Of a stretch of DNA of 64,000 bases, positions 18,726-28,370 are shown piece after piece. The stretch comes from Granulicella pectinivorans (GTDB lineage Bacteria > Acidobacteriota > Terriglobia > Terriglobales > Acidobacteriaceae), in contig NZ_FOZL01000001.1 of the NCBI RefSeq assembly GCF_900114625.1, positions 1,798,001 through 1,862,000 on the forward strand. The letters run 5' to 3'. Within the stretch, counting starts at the first letter, position 1, and each line of letters starts with the position of its first letter. The notes below the pieces were generated by a model. It worked only from the letters and a program-made list of their open reading frames with translations, made no database searches and was not told the DNA's origin. Made by a program: the position numbers and the translations under genes.

Positions 18726-19202
18726 TTGCAAACGCGCCGCACTGCCATCCAGTCCTTCTTCGCCGCACTGGCCACTACGTTCTCCACCCGTGCCGACTCT
18801 GAAACACCAGCGAAAAACGGCCTGACAAAGGTCGTCCACACGCGCGGGCCAAAGCCGGCACAGACTCCTCTCTATTCGCCGGCGATCTCATGGGGAAATA
18901 CGCTATATCTGTCTGGAAAGAGCTCGAAGGACGCGCCTCCTGGAGACATCAAGTCCGACGTGAAGTTCGTTCTCGCTGAGATCGAGAAGGATCTCCTCAA
19001 CGCCGGTTCGTCTATGGCGAACGTCCTCAAGGTGACGGTCTATCTGAACGACATCAAGGACTACGCCGCCATGAACGAGGTCTTTCGGGGTGCCTTTGGC
19101 GACGTACCTCCGGCCCGTACCACCGTCTCTGCAGCCGTGCCCCGTGGGGTCTCCGTGGAGATCGACATCATCGCAGGCATCGAACGCCCGTCCCTCGGCT
19201 GA
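18726..19202 (+). CDS. RidA-family protein with an apparent export signal
   Basis: 158 residues from TTG 18726, preceded by GGAG at eight bases. An alternative TTG at 18693 overlaps the corC stop. The RidA fold is clear: YSPAISWGNTLYLSGK, VLKVTVYLNDIKDYAAMNEVFRGAFG and PPARTTVSAAVPRGVSVEIDIIA, including the family Arg that binds the substrate carboxylate. RidA enzymes deaminate reactive enamines and imines. The first 25 residues (TRRTAIQSFFAALATTFSTRA) look like a twin-arginine or Sec signal, which is odd because most RidA proteins are cytosolic. Confidence 0.88.
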   Translation: MQTRRTAIQSFFAALATTFSTRADSETPAKNGLTKVVHTRGPKPAQTPLYSPAISWGNTLYLSGKSSKDAPPGDIKSDVKFVLAEIEKDLLNAGSSMANVLKVTVYLNDIKDYAAMNEVFRGAFGDVPPARTTVSAAVPRGVSVEIDIIAGIERPSLG

Positions 19203-19214
19203 GCGAAATGTCCT

Positions 19215-20732
19215 CTAGGAGTTCCCAAGCGGCAGCATCGTGACCGACCCATCCTTCCGCCGCAGCAGACGATCGCAGTGCTCACTCAACCCACGCACAT
19301 GCAGCGTCTTGCCGAGGTCGCGGTATCGTCCCGCCAGCGCCTCGATCGCCTCGAGCGCGGACGAGTCCATAATCCGCGCGTGATCGAACTCCAGATACAC
19401 CTCAGCCGGATCTTCCTTCGGCGTAAAGAAACGTGTGAACTGCGTCGCGGAGGCAAAGAACAAGCTTCCATGCAGACGATACAGCTTCCCTTCAGCCATC
19501 CCCTCGATCTCGATCTCCAACTGCTGCGCATGGTCCCACGCAAACACCAGCGCCGCGATCACAATCCCGGCGACGACAGCCACGGCAAGGTTGGTCAGCA
19601 CCGTCACCAGCGTGACTACAATCATCACCATCGTGTCGTGCTTCGGCACCTTCGCCATGCCGCGCAGGCTCTTCCAGTTGAAGGTCTCGGCCGACACCAC
19701 GAACATGACGCCGACCAGCGCCGCCAGCGGAATCCGCTCAATCAGCTTCGACCCAACAAGAATGAAGGAGAGCAGAAAGCTCCCCGCAGCAATCCCCGAG
19801 AGCCGCCGCCGCCCGCCCGCATTCAGGTTGATCATGCTCTGCCCGATCATGGCGCATCCGCCCATGCCGCCAAACAACGCGCCCACGAAGTTTCCCACGC
19901 CCTGCGCCATGGACTCGCGGTTAGGACGACCGCCGGTGTCGGTGATCTCGTCGATCAGGTTCAGGGTCAGCAGCGTCTCGACCAGGCCAATCACGGCCAG
20001 CACCAGCGCATACGGCAGAATAATTCGCAGCGTCTCGAAGGTGTAGGGAATCTGCGGTATATGAAAGCGTGGCAGCGTCCCGTGGATGGACGCCAGATCT
20101 CCCACCGTCCGCGTCCTGATCCCCAGCGCAAGCGCCACGCCGGTCGCCGCCAGAATCCCAGCCAGCGCGGAAGGAAACGAGTTGGTCAGCTTCGGCAGAA
20201 AGACGGTCACCAGAACGGTCACCGCGACCAGACCAATCATCCCCAGCAGGGAAGAGGAGTCCAGCCAGCCCACACTCCCGTCCGCGCGGTGCATGTGGAA
20301 GTGCTGTATCTGCGCCGAAGCGATAATGATGGCCAGCCCATTCACAAACCCCAGCATCACCGGATGCGGCACCATGCGAATGAGCTTGCCCAGCCGGAAC
20401 CACGCGAAGGCCATCTGCAAAAGACCCGTCAACACGATGGTCGCAAACAGATACTCCACGCCATGCTGCACCACGAGCCCGGCCGAGACCACGGCCATCG
20501 ACCCCGCCGCGCCTGATATCATGCCCGGACGGCCGCCCCAGATTGCGGCCACCAGGCAGATGATGAACGCCGCATACAGCCCGGTGAGCGGATTGACGTG
20601 CGCCACTAGGGCAAAGCCGACGACCTCCGGAACCAGCGACAACGCAGCCGTCAATCCGGCCAAAAGCTCCACTTTCACATCACGCATCGCCAGCAAAGGA
20701 CAGCCCCCAGGGAGAATTGGTACATCTCCCAT
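19215..20732 (-). CDS. SulP-family anion transporter with STAS domain
   Basis: 505 residues. The transmembrane domain has the SulP signature region (LTAALSLVPEVVGFALVAHVNPLTGLYAA) followed by about ten hydrophobic segments and GNFVGALFGGMGGCAMIGQS. The C-terminal STAS domain (about 415-500) contains LEFDHARIMDSSALEAIEAL. It probably moves sulfate, bicarbonate or another anion across the inner membrane. An alternative start is ATG 20687 (MRDVKVELLAG). It begins 25 bp after the TIGR03435 gene and may be co-transcribed; it is convergent with ridA. Confidence 0.93.
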   Translation of the reverse strand: MGDVPILPGGCPLLAMRDVKVELLAGLTAALSLVPEVVGFALVAHVNPLTGLYAAFIICLVAAIWGGRPGMISGAAGSMAVVSAGLVVQHGVEYLFATIVLTGLLQMAFAWFRLGKLIRMVPHPVMLGFVNGLAIIIASAQIQHFHMHRADGSVGWLDSSSLLGMIGLVAVTVLVTVFLPKLTNSFPSALAGILAATGVALALGIRTRTVGDLASIHGTLPRFHIPQIPYTFETLRIILPYALVLAVIGLVETLLTLNLIDEITDTGGRPNRESMAQGVGNFVGALFGGMGGCAMIGQSMINLNAGGRRRLSGIAAGSFLLSFILVGSKLIERIPLAALVGVMFVVSAETFNWKSLRGMAKVPKHDTMVMIVVTLVTVLTNLAVAVVAGIVIAALVFAWDHAQQLEIEIEGMAEGKLYRLHGSLFFASATQFTRFFTPKEDPAEVYLEFDHARIMDSSALEAIEALAGRYRDLGKTLHVRGLSEHCDRLLRRKDGSVTMLPLGNS

Positions 20733-20757
20733 CCTCGCAGGTTTGCCCTGGCGGGGC

Positions 20758-21489
20758 CTAGTTCTCGCTGGGTTTCTCCACGTGATCCACCACCATGACC
20801 TCGATCGGTCCCTTCCCCGGCTCCAGCTTCAGCCCCAAGTCGCCTTGCAGGGTGATGTTCACGATGTACCCGGGATCCTGCTGCATCGGCACCTGGTCTT
20901 TTGGCAGATAGGGCGTAAAGTCGATGGAAAAGTCGTACCGCCCCGGCAGCCCGGTCTTGTCGACCACCGGTGTCTCCAACGGTCCGGAGAGAAAGTCCGC
21001 CCACTCCTGCATGGTTGTCGCCCGCACCACCGTCCCCCTCGCGGAGTTCTGCCGGTACGGCTCTGCGCCGGGCTCGGAGACCTTCAGGTTCTTGCTTCCT
21101 GTCGGCAATACGACCATGGCATAGCGCCGCATCTCCTTCTGCGCACGATGGAACTTCAGCTTGAAACGGTCGGCCAGCAGGGCCTGCATCATCAGCTTCA
21201 TCTGCTCCGGTTTGGTGGGTTCCTCGACCTTGGCGTCGATATCGTAGTGGATCTGCTCCAGATCGTCCGATCCGACGACCTGCGCCCGCTGCACCCCGTA
21301 GGCCCACTTGATGCAGGTCTGGACGGTGACGTCGCGCATGCGGAGCGCCATTGGCGTCACGTCCGTCTTGCCGTCGCGCTCGAACTTCACCGCCTCCGAG
21401 CTGGGGTGGATGGAAGCCACCGCAAACGTCGTCTGCGCACCTGCTGAACCTGCCGCTATCGCCAGAACCACCGCACCAAGCATTCTCAT
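20758..21489 (-). CDS. TIGR03435-family secreted protein
   Basis: 243 residues with a signal peptide (LGAVVLAIAAGSAGAQ). Family features are FAVASIHPSSE, the MRDVTVQTCIKWAYGV segment, LMMQALLADRFKLKFHRA and RYAMVVLPTGSKNLK. This family is abundant in Acidobacteriota and has no established biochemical role. The start lies 52 bp from the divergently transcribed era gene, so the two share a short promoter region. Confidence 0.9.
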   Translation of the reverse strand: MRMLGAVVLAIAAGSAGAQTTFAVASIHPSSEAVKFERDGKTDVTPMALRMRDVTVQTCIKWAYGVQRAQVVGSDDLEQIHYDIDAKVEEPTKPEQMKLMMQALLADRFKLKFHRAQKEMRRYAMVVLPTGSKNLKVSEPGAEPYRQNSARGTVVRATTMQEWADFLSGPLETPVVDKTGLPGRYDFSIDFTPYLPKDQVPMQQDPGYIVNITLQGDLGLKLEPGKGPIEVMVVDHVEKPSEN

Positions 21490-21541
21490 ACCAAGCCTTT
21501 ACGGAGGCTCCGGCCACAAAGTTCAGCGCATAATAGAAGAG

Positions 21542-22624
21542 ATGCCCTTTCGCTCCGGTTTTGTCTCTATCGTCGGCCGTCCCAATGCAGGCAAGTCCAC
21601 CTTGCTGAATGCTCTTCTTGGCCAGAAGCTCGCCATCGTCACCCATAAGCCGCAGACCACGCGCACCCGTATCCAGGGTGTCGTCGAGGTGCCGCTCAAG
21701 AAGAAGACCGCTACCGACCCCGGCCACCCCGCCGCGCAGGTCGTGCTCGTCGATACCCCCGGCATCCACAAGCCCGATACCCAGCTCGACAAGCGCATGA
21801 TGCAGGAGGTCCACGACGCCCTCGAAGCCCGCGACGCCGTCCTCTTCATCGTCGATGTCACCCACCAGCTCCCCAAGGAGAACCCCACCGGCAAGGCCAC
21901 CGGTCGCATGGCGCTCTCCAAGGCCGAGGACGACTTCGCCCTCCAGCTCATCCAGCGCCTCAAGCAGGTCGAAGGCGGATGCCCCGTCATTCTTCTGCTG
22001 AACAAGATCGATACCATCTCCACGGCGGAGATCATGCCGCTGATCGCCCATTGGTCGTCGCTCTATCCATTCGCCGAGGTGATCCCGATCTCCGCGCGGA
22101 AGAAGATCAACCTCGACCTGTTGCTGGAAAAAGTGGTCAACATCCTGCCCGAAGGCCAGCGCTACTTCCCCAAGCACCAGCTCACCGACCAGCCCGAGCG
22201 CTTCCTCGTCGCCGAGCTCATCCGCGAAAAGATCCTCCTGCTGACCGGCGAAGAGGTTCCGTACGCGACCGCCGTCGTGATCGAAAAGTACGAAGAGCCC
22301 ATGGTCTACACGAACGACAAGGGTGAGCCCAAGAAGCGTCCTGCAGGAGCCAAGACGCCCCTTACCAAGATCGCCGCCGCCATCTTCTGCGAGCGTGCCG
22401 GCCAGAAGGCGATCCTCATCGGCAAGCAGGGAACCATGCTCAAGGAGATCGGCACTGCCGCCCGCAAGGATATCGAGTCCATGCTCGGCACGCGCGTCTT
22501 CCTGGAGCTTTTTGTGAAGGTGAAGGACGACTGGCGCTCCAAGGCGAACTTCATTGAAGACCTCGACTGGCGGCGGGAGCTCGAACACATCGCGGCTAAG
22601 CAGGCTGCGGAAGAAAAAGAATAA
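21542..22624 (+). CDS. era: GTPase Era
   Basis: 360 residues from ATG 21542 (AGAAGAG ahead). The G motifs are GRPNAGKST (G1), DTPGIHKP (G3) and LLNKID (G4). The C-terminal KH domain contains AILIGKQGTMLKEIG and FLELFVKVKDDW. It binds 16S rRNA 3' end and helps 30S assembly. E. coli Era is about 301 residues; the extra length lies in three insertions: after the switch I region (LKKKTATDPGHPAA), after VTHQLPKEN, and before the KH core (YTNDKGEPKKRPAGAKTP). The longer upstream frame is antisense to the TIGR03435 gene and not used. Confidence 0.96.
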   Translation: MPFRSGFVSIVGRPNAGKSTLLNALLGQKLAIVTHKPQTTRTRIQGVVEVPLKKKTATDPGHPAAQVVLVDTPGIHKPDTQLDKRMMQEVHDALEARDAVLFIVDVTHQLPKENPTGKATGRMALSKAEDDFALQLIQRLKQVEGGCPVILLLNKIDTISTAEIMPLIAHWSSLYPFAEVIPISARKKINLDLLLEKVVNILPEGQRYFPKHQLTDQPERFLVAELIREKILLLTGEEVPYATAVVIEKYEEPMVYTNDKGEPKKRPAGAKTPLTKIAAAIFCERAGQKAILIGKQGTMLKEIGTAARKDIESMLGTRVFLELFVKVKDDWRSKANFIEDLDWRRELEHIAAKQAAEEKE

Positions 22625-22900
22625 AAAATCTCAAAAACCAAAATCCAGCCGAGATCCTGAAACGTTAAACAGGACGTACCAGCGAAATTGGGTTTCAGCA
22701 CCCGGTCGTTCGATCCAGTCTTCCCCTTGCTTTCCGTTCTGGAAGCAAAGACTCGATCGTGGGGCAGGACATCGCTCTGCTGGAAAAGTACGCATGTCTG
22801 CGCAAAATCAATCGTTTACGGCTTCCGGCCTGCATCAAACAACCAGTCGGCTTACCGCGGGGCTTCTCGTAAGCAATTCATACCTGGAGAGTCCATCGCC

Positions 22901-24451
22901 TTGCGTTCCAAAGTAAGCCCGCGTCTGGTCATCAGCCTTGCGGCGGCAATCTTCGGCCTGCATATCGTCGCGGCCCTCTTCGTTCCTGACGGTATTTTTG
23001 TAACTTCGATCGGCCTGATCGCCTGCCATACCCTGGCCTGGTATGTCGCCATCCGTCAGTCGTCGCGAGTCTCGGGCACCATGCGCCGCCGCTGGACGCT
23101 TGTCTCCGTGGGTTTCGCGCTCGGTGTCCTTGGTTTCTCGCTCACACTCTACCGTCAGTGTGTGCTCTACCTGCCGGACGGCATCGCCAGCCTGCAGCAT
23201 GTCGCGCTGCTATTGCGCGGTCTCCCATTTCTCATGGCGGTTGTCCTCTCCAAGCGAGAGCGTTCGCCCATCTTCGTGCGTCTCGACTTCGCGCAGGGAG
23301 CCTTGGCCATCGCGGTCGCGTTCATCGCCTTTCTCTTCGCCTTCCCCAATCCCGAGGGAGGTTTCACCCCCGTCTCATCGCTTCTCGTCATCGACCGCCT
23401 CGCCGCGGCAAACCTCATCATTGCCCTCGCCGCCACCTTCCGCCTCTTCGCCGCCGGCGACACATCCGAGCGCCGCTTCATCCGCATCGTCTGCGGCTTT
23501 CTCTGGTCGAACGCCCTACTCACCGGCTTCGTCAATCTCATCGTCATCCATCGTTGGCAAGCCTCCCCAGGCTCCGCGCTTCTCGTCCTCGGCGATATTC
23601 CCGTCCTCGCGATGGCCGTGGTCTGCAGCCTGCCCGAGGCTCCCCGCGAGCACTCCCACTCCGATCGGAGCAGGCCGTCTTTCCTCGAGAGCGGCAGCTC
23701 CTTCCTCTTTCCCTTCGCCATCTTCCTCATGGCGGCATCCATCGTGCCCATCCACTTCTATCTCGGCATGATCTGCGTGACCCTCTCGTTCGTCCTCTAC
23801 GCCGTCCGTTCGACGATTCTCCAAACCCGCTATCTCGCGGTCCAGGAACAATTGCGCACCGCGAACGAACGCGTACGTGACCAGGCGCTGCTCGACGGGT
23901 TAACGGGCATCCCGAATCGCCGCAGCTTCGACCAGACGCTTTCCCGGGAGTGGAAGCGCGCCCAGCGCACCGCGCAGCCCATGGCGTTGCTTCTGCTGGA
24001 CGTCGACTTCTTCAAGCGCTTGAACGATACCTACGGGCACCTCACCGGTGACGTCTGTCTCGTCGAAATCGCCGGCATTCTGCGCACCTCGCTCGCCCGC
24101 GAGGTAGACTTCGCCGCCCGTTACGGAGGCGAAGAGTTCGCCGTGCTCCTCGCCGGTACAGGCCCCGACGAGGCTTGGACGACGGCCGAGATGCTCCGCC
24201 GGAACATCGAAAAACACCGCTTCGAGCTCCGGGGCGGCGAAGCCGGTCCGCTCCTGTCGGTCAGCATCGGTATCGCCAGCATCATCCCCATGCCCCCCGC
24301 CGAAGGGATCCACGACGCAGAACATCCCTCGGTCCTGATTGCCGCCGCCGACGAGGCTCTCTACACCGCCAAACGACAAGGTCGCAACCGCTGCCACGTC
24401 TACGACGACCGCGAGCATGAGCCGGTAGAACACACCGCCGTAGCTTCATAA
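22901..24451 (+). CDS. Membrane-bound diguanylate cyclase (GGDEF)
   Basis: 516 residues from TTG 22901, with GGAGAG about 12 bases upstream; the preceding 210 bp of open frame lacks protein-like sequence. Seven or eight hydrophobic segments fill residues 5-305, forming an integral-membrane sensor of no recognised family. The GGDEF domain (about 340-500) has the active site GGEEF, and RxxD (REVD) sits exactly five residues before it, the product-inhibition I-site. It should therefore make c-di-GMP and be feedback-inhibited. No EAL domain is present. Confidence 0.92.
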   Translation: MRSKVSPRLVISLAAAIFGLHIVAALFVPDGIFVTSIGLIACHTLAWYVAIRQSSRVSGTMRRRWTLVSVGFALGVLGFSLTLYRQCVLYLPDGIASLQHVALLLRGLPFLMAVVLSKRERSPIFVRLDFAQGALAIAVAFIAFLFAFPNPEGGFTPVSSLLVIDRLAAANLIIALAATFRLFAAGDTSERRFIRIVCGFLWSNALLTGFVNLIVIHRWQASPGSALLVLGDIPVLAMAVVCSLPEAPREHSHSDRSRPSFLESGSSFLFPFAIFLMAASIVPIHFYLGMICVTLSFVLYAVRSTILQTRYLAVQEQLRTANERVRDQALLDGLTGIPNRRSFDQTLSREWKRAQRTAQPMALLLLDVDFFKRLNDTYGHLTGDVCLVEIAGILRTSLAREVDFAARYGGEEFAVLLAGTGPDEAWTTAEMLRRNIEKHRFELRGGEAGPLLSVSIGIASIIPMPPAEGIHDAEHPSVLIAAADEALYTAKRQGRNRCHVYDDREHEPVEHTAVAS

Positions 24452-24576
24452 CTGTTTTGACACGGAGAATACCGTTGTCTATGCTCCGGCCACGATCGTC
24501 GATCTCACGCCCGAGCAGGAACCAAATCTTAATCGGATCGCCATTCCGTAACGGTGCCAGGAAGGCCCGCTGATCA

Positions 24577-25935
24577 CTACTCCTTCACACTCACTCCAAG
24601 CGTCTTCATCTTCCGGTAAAGGTGGCTCCGCTCCAGCCCCAACCCCTCCGCCGCACGCGTCACATTGCCATGGCACTCGTCGAGCTTCTTCAGAATGTAA
24701 TCCCTCTCGTAAGCCTCCCGAGCCTCCAGCAGCGTCGCAAACTCCTCGCCCCTGACCGCATTCTTCGGACTCTCCCGATACACCAGCATCGGCAGATGCT
24801 TCTTCTCAATCCGGTTCGCCTTCGGGTTCAGGATCAGCACCCGCTCCACCAGATTCCGCAACTCCCGCACATTCCCCGGCCAGTGATACTGCTTCAGCGC
24901 TCCCAGTGCCTCCTCGCTCATCTCCACGCGAGGCCGCCCATACTGCGCGCCGAACTCCTGCAGAAACTCCTTCACCAGCAGCGGAATATCCTCCTTGCGG
25001 TCGCGCAGCGGAGGCACGTAGAAGGGAATCACATTCAGCCGGTAGAAGAGATCCTCGCGAAAGTTCCCCCGCGCAATCTCCTCCTCCAGGTCCTTGTTCG
25101 TCGCCGCAATCACCCGCACATCCACATGCACCGGGTGCGAGGCTCCCACCGGCAAAAATCTCTGCTCATCGAGCGCCCGCAGTACCTTCGCCTGCGTCTT
25201 CAGGCTCATGTCGCCGACCTCATCCAGAAACAAGGTGCCTCCATCCGCCCGCTCGAAGGTCCCCCGCTTCTCCGCCGGCCCACCCGGGACCGCACTATTG
25301 CGATATCCAAACAGCTCGCTCTCGATGTAGTCCTCGGGAATAGCTGCGCAATTCAACTCGACGAACACCCGGTCCTTCCGCAGGCTTTCGGCATGCATCG
25401 CCCGTCCGATCAGTTCCTTCCCCGTCCCGCTCTCGCCGAAGATCAGCACCCGCCCATTCGTCGGGGCCATCAGCTTAATCTGCTGGCGCAGCGCCTTCAT
25501 CGGCACGCTCTGCCCCGTCACCGGCCCTTTGACAGCCAACTGCCGCGCGAACTCCTGGTTGTCGTCCCGCATCTGCCGGGCCTTCATCGCGTTCTTCAGC
25601 ACGATCAGGGTACGATCCAGCGAAAGCGGCTTTTCCAAAAAGTCGTAAGCCCCCAGCTTGGTCGCTCGCACCGCCGCCTCGATCGTCCCGTGCCCCGAGA
25701 TGATCACCACCTCGGGCGCACCCTCCACGCGCCGAATCTCCCCCAGCGTCTCCAGCCCATCCTTGTCCGGCAGCCAGATATCGAGCAGCACCACCCCATA
25801 GTCCGCGTCGCGGATCAGCTCCAGCGCCTCGCCCGCCGTCGCCGCCGTCGTCACGGTATATCCCTCTTCGCTCAAAATGCTCTCGAGCGACGTCCGGATC
25901 TCCGCCTCATCATCCACGATCAATACGTGATTCAA
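24577..25935 (-). CDS. NtrC/NtrX-family response regulator lacking GAFTGA
   Basis: 452 residues with three domains. The receiver domain has the phospho-acceptor in VVLLDIWLPDKDG and a late EKP lysine. The AAA+ domain spans about 135-365, with Walker A GESGTGKE and Walker B TLFLDEVGDM. The Fis-type HTH is at the C-terminus (NVTRAAEGLGLERSHLYRKMK). Between ELFG and the RGTFERADGG segment, where sigma-54 activators have GAFTGA, this protein reads SAVPGG with no change in length. The gene overlaps the histidine kinase by four bases, so the two form a pair. It is likely a regulator that does not use sigma-54 in the usual way. Confidence 0.93.
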   Translation of the reverse strand: MNHVLIVDDEAEIRTSLESILSEEGYTVTTAATAGEALELIRDADYGVVLLDIWLPDKDGLETLGEIRRVEGAPEVVIISGHGTIEAAVRATKLGAYDFLEKPLSLDRTLIVLKNAMKARQMRDDNQEFARQLAVKGPVTGQSVPMKALRQQIKLMAPTNGRVLIFGESGTGKELIGRAMHAESLRKDRVFVELNCAAIPEDYIESELFGYRNSAVPGGPAEKRGTFERADGGTLFLDEVGDMSLKTQAKVLRALDEQRFLPVGASHPVHVDVRVIAATNKDLEEEIARGNFREDLFYRLNVIPFYVPPLRDRKEDIPLLVKEFLQEFGAQYGRPRVEMSEEALGALKQYHWPGNVRELRNLVERVLILNPKANRIEKKHLPMLVYRESPKNAVRGEEFATLLEAREAYERDYILKKLDECHGNVTRAAEGLGLERSHLYRKMKTLGVSVKE

Positions 25936-28346
25936 CCTTTACCCCCAACTACCGCGGCCCGTTGTCCTGAATCGGAAACCACACCTTCCATCATGGATGC
26001 AGGTTTGAGCTCGATGATGAACTTTGCCCCTGCAGGAATATTGCCTTCCGCGCGAATCGTCCCCTGGTGCTCCTGGATAATCTTCGCGGCAATCGCCAGA
26101 CCAAGACCCGTGCCACGCTGCTTCGTCGAGAAGTAAGGCAGAAACAGCCTCTCGCGCATCTCGTCCGTCAGTCCGGAACCCGTATCGGCGATGGTCAACT
26201 CGATCATCCCGCTCTCCAACTGGCACGTCTCCACCCGAATCTCCTTCAGCAGGCTCGTCTGCATCGCCTCTGCCGCATTGTCGATCAGGTTGCCCAGCGC
26301 CCTCTTCATCGCCTCCGGATCGGCCAGCACCAACGGCAGCCCCGGAGCCATCTTCTTCACCATCCGGATCGATTGCAGCCTGCCCGCGAACAGCGCCAGC
26401 GAATTCTCCACAATCGTATTTAAATCCGCCGGTCGCGGTCGCGCTGTAGGGAACTCGGCCAGCGACGCAAACTGATCCACCAGTCCCCGCATGCTTTCCA
26501 CCGAGCTGGTAATCACCTCGGAGCAGCGCTTGATCACGGCCACCGAAGGGCTTTGTACGCTTTCCGCCTCCAGCACCCCGCCCAGCCGGTCGATGTGTCT
26601 GCGGATCTGTTCGGCGGAGAGAGAGATCGGCGTCAGCGGATTCTTGATCTCATGCGCCACTCGCCGCGCCACTTCCTTCCAGGCCGACTGCTTCTGCGCC
26701 CGCAGCAGCTCCGTCGCATTTTCAAGAACAATCACATATCCCTGGTGCAGCTTCGGAGCACCCGTGCGCTCACTGCCTGAGCCTTCCAGCAGCGCCACCG
26801 TCACCAGCAGATTCATCGTGCCGTTGCTTCCCGGAATCGCCCCGCTCCCCAGCTCCATCTCGCCCGACGCCGTTCCCATCCGATGGCTCCGCCGCATCAG
26901 CCGTTCCAGCACCTCCAGCATCTCTGCCGGAAAGATCTCGGCCATCGCAAGCCCGATAAACGGCCTTTGTCCACCCGGGTCCATCATCTCCGAGAGCGCC
27001 CGGTTAGCCAGCACGACCCGCCCCTCGGCGTCGAGCGTCGCCACACCGTTTGGAATCGTCTCCAGCATCGTCTCCAGCTCCGACCGTCGAGCTTCCAGCG
27101 TTGCATTCACCGCGTTCAGCGCGATCGTCGACCGCTCCACCTGCGCGCGGCTGTTCTCCAGATCGCCCGCCATGTGGTTGAAGCTGTTGATCAACTCGCC
27201 CATCTCGTCGGTCGCGCCCTGTTCCACGCGCCGCGCATAGTCGCCCGCGGCCACGGCCTGCATCGCGTCGGCAAGACTTTCGACCGGCTTGGTTACCTGT
27301 TTCGACAGATGCAGCGCCAGCCAGCCTGAGGCAAACAGCGCCAGGCTGGTCATCATCGCCAGCAGAATCAGATACAAATTCCGCAACTCACGCCGTCCGC
27401 GGAACAACTTCCAGTACGCGTCCGTCGAAAGCCGCATCCGCGCCATCGTGTGCGCAAGCCCGTCCGGCAGCGGAAGCCCCGCCACGACGGTTGCGCCGCC
27501 CTTCACCGCCGCGCGACCCAGCGCATAGTCCTTCTGGCCAATCGTCAGGATAGGACCATCGCTGCGTTCCGCCGTCTCCAGAATCGCCTGACCGGTGGTC
27601 ATGGCCGCCAGCGCATCGGCTCCACGCGGAGCCGCGGGTGACGGAATCAGCTTCGTCGTTGCCGCCCCGGTAATCTCATCGTCGCTGGGCAGACGCGGTG
27701 GCATCCACTCCCGCACCTGCATGCCCGTCTGCGGCGGCATGTCGTAGGACGCAATTGGCTTGCCATCGCGAAACACGATCGCGAAACCGCCCTGCAGCGT
27801 CATCTCATGCTGCAGCAAGACCACGTTGATCTCATCGACCCGCCCCTGCGCCAGCGTCTCCACCGGCAACACCGCCGCAATGGAATCCGCCTCCGAACGG
27901 GCGTTCGCGCCGACGTACAGTGCCAGCTTGGTCGCCATCTCGTTCGCGTCGTCGCGCATATCGGCCACCGGCTGCGAGAACCAGCGATCCACCGACCGGT
28001 TCATCAAACCATAGCTCCACAGGATCATGAAGACGATCGGCACCACGCTCACCAGCAGCGAGCCCCACAGCATCCTGGTGCGCAGCCTTGTGCCCAGCAC
28101 GCGGCTCCTCTGCTCCGCGTACAGCTTCAGCACATTGCGGACGAGCAGGACCAGCACCGCCACGAAGAGCAGAAACGCGATGACCGAAAGGCCGTAGTAA
28201 ATCAGGATCTGCTCCGGCGACTCAGGCTTGAGCGAGCGCAGGCTGAAGGCGTTCAACACTGCCAGCACCGCGAGAAGCAGAATCGAGAGCGAGCCGAAGA
28301 CGATCGTCCACACCCTGCGGCGGCTTGCGGTCGTCCCCATCGTCAA
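25932..28346 (-). CDS. NtrY-like membrane sensor histidine kinase
   Basis: 804 residues. Hydrophobic segments lie near 13-35, 45-68, 95-115 and about 325-348, enclosing an extracytoplasmic region. A HAMP domain (KQVTKPVESLADAMQAVAAGDYARR) and a PAS-like domain (LETIPNGVATLDAEGRVVLANRAL) follow. The HisKA domain is ARRVAHEIKNPLTPI, with the phospho-His, and the ATPase domain contains LGNLIDNAAEA, DTGSGL and GTGLGLAIAAKI. The order matches NtrY of the nitrogen-related NtrY/NtrX pair. The actual signal is unknown. It is upstream of and coupled to the response regulator. Confidence 0.94.
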   Translation of the reverse strand: MTMGTTASRRRVWTIVFGSLSILLLAVLAVLNAFSLRSLKPESPEQILIYYGLSVIAFLLFVAVLVLLVRNVLKLYAEQRSRVLGTRLRTRMLWGSLLVSVVPIVFMILWSYGLMNRSVDRWFSQPVADMRDDANEMATKLALYVGANARSEADSIAAVLPVETLAQGRVDEINVVLLQHEMTLQGGFAIVFRDGKPIASYDMPPQTGMQVREWMPPRLPSDDEITGAATTKLIPSPAAPRGADALAAMTTGQAILETAERSDGPILTIGQKDYALGRAAVKGGATVVAGLPLPDGLAHTMARMRLSTDAYWKLFRGRRELRNLYLILLAMMTSLALFASGWLALHLSKQVTKPVESLADAMQAVAAGDYARRVEQGATDEMGELINSFNHMAGDLENSRAQVERSTIALNAVNATLEARRSELETMLETIPNGVATLDAEGRVVLANRALSEMMDPGGQRPFIGLAMAEIFPAEMLEVLERLMRRSHRMGTASGEMELGSGAIPGSNGTMNLLVTVALLEGSGSERTGAPKLHQGYVIVLENATELLRAQKQSAWKEVARRVAHEIKNPLTPISLSAEQIRRHIDRLGGVLEAESVQSPSVAVIKRCSEVITSSVESMRGLVDQFASLAEFPTARPRPADLNTIVENSLALFAGRLQSIRMVKKMAPGLPLVLADPEAMKRALGNLIDNAAEAMQTSLLKEIRVETCQLESGMIELTIADTGSGLTDEMRERLFLPYFSTKQRGTGLGLAIAAKIIQEHQGTIRAEGNIPAGAKFIIELKPASMMEGVVSDSGQRAAVVGGKG

Positions 28347-28370
28347 CCCTCCCGTAACGGCCAGCTTACA

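Noticed and set aside
22625..22900. Possible riboswitch upstream of the diguanylate cyclase
   Set aside because: No match by eye to c-di-GMP riboswitch cores; the open frame here also lacks protein-like sequence.
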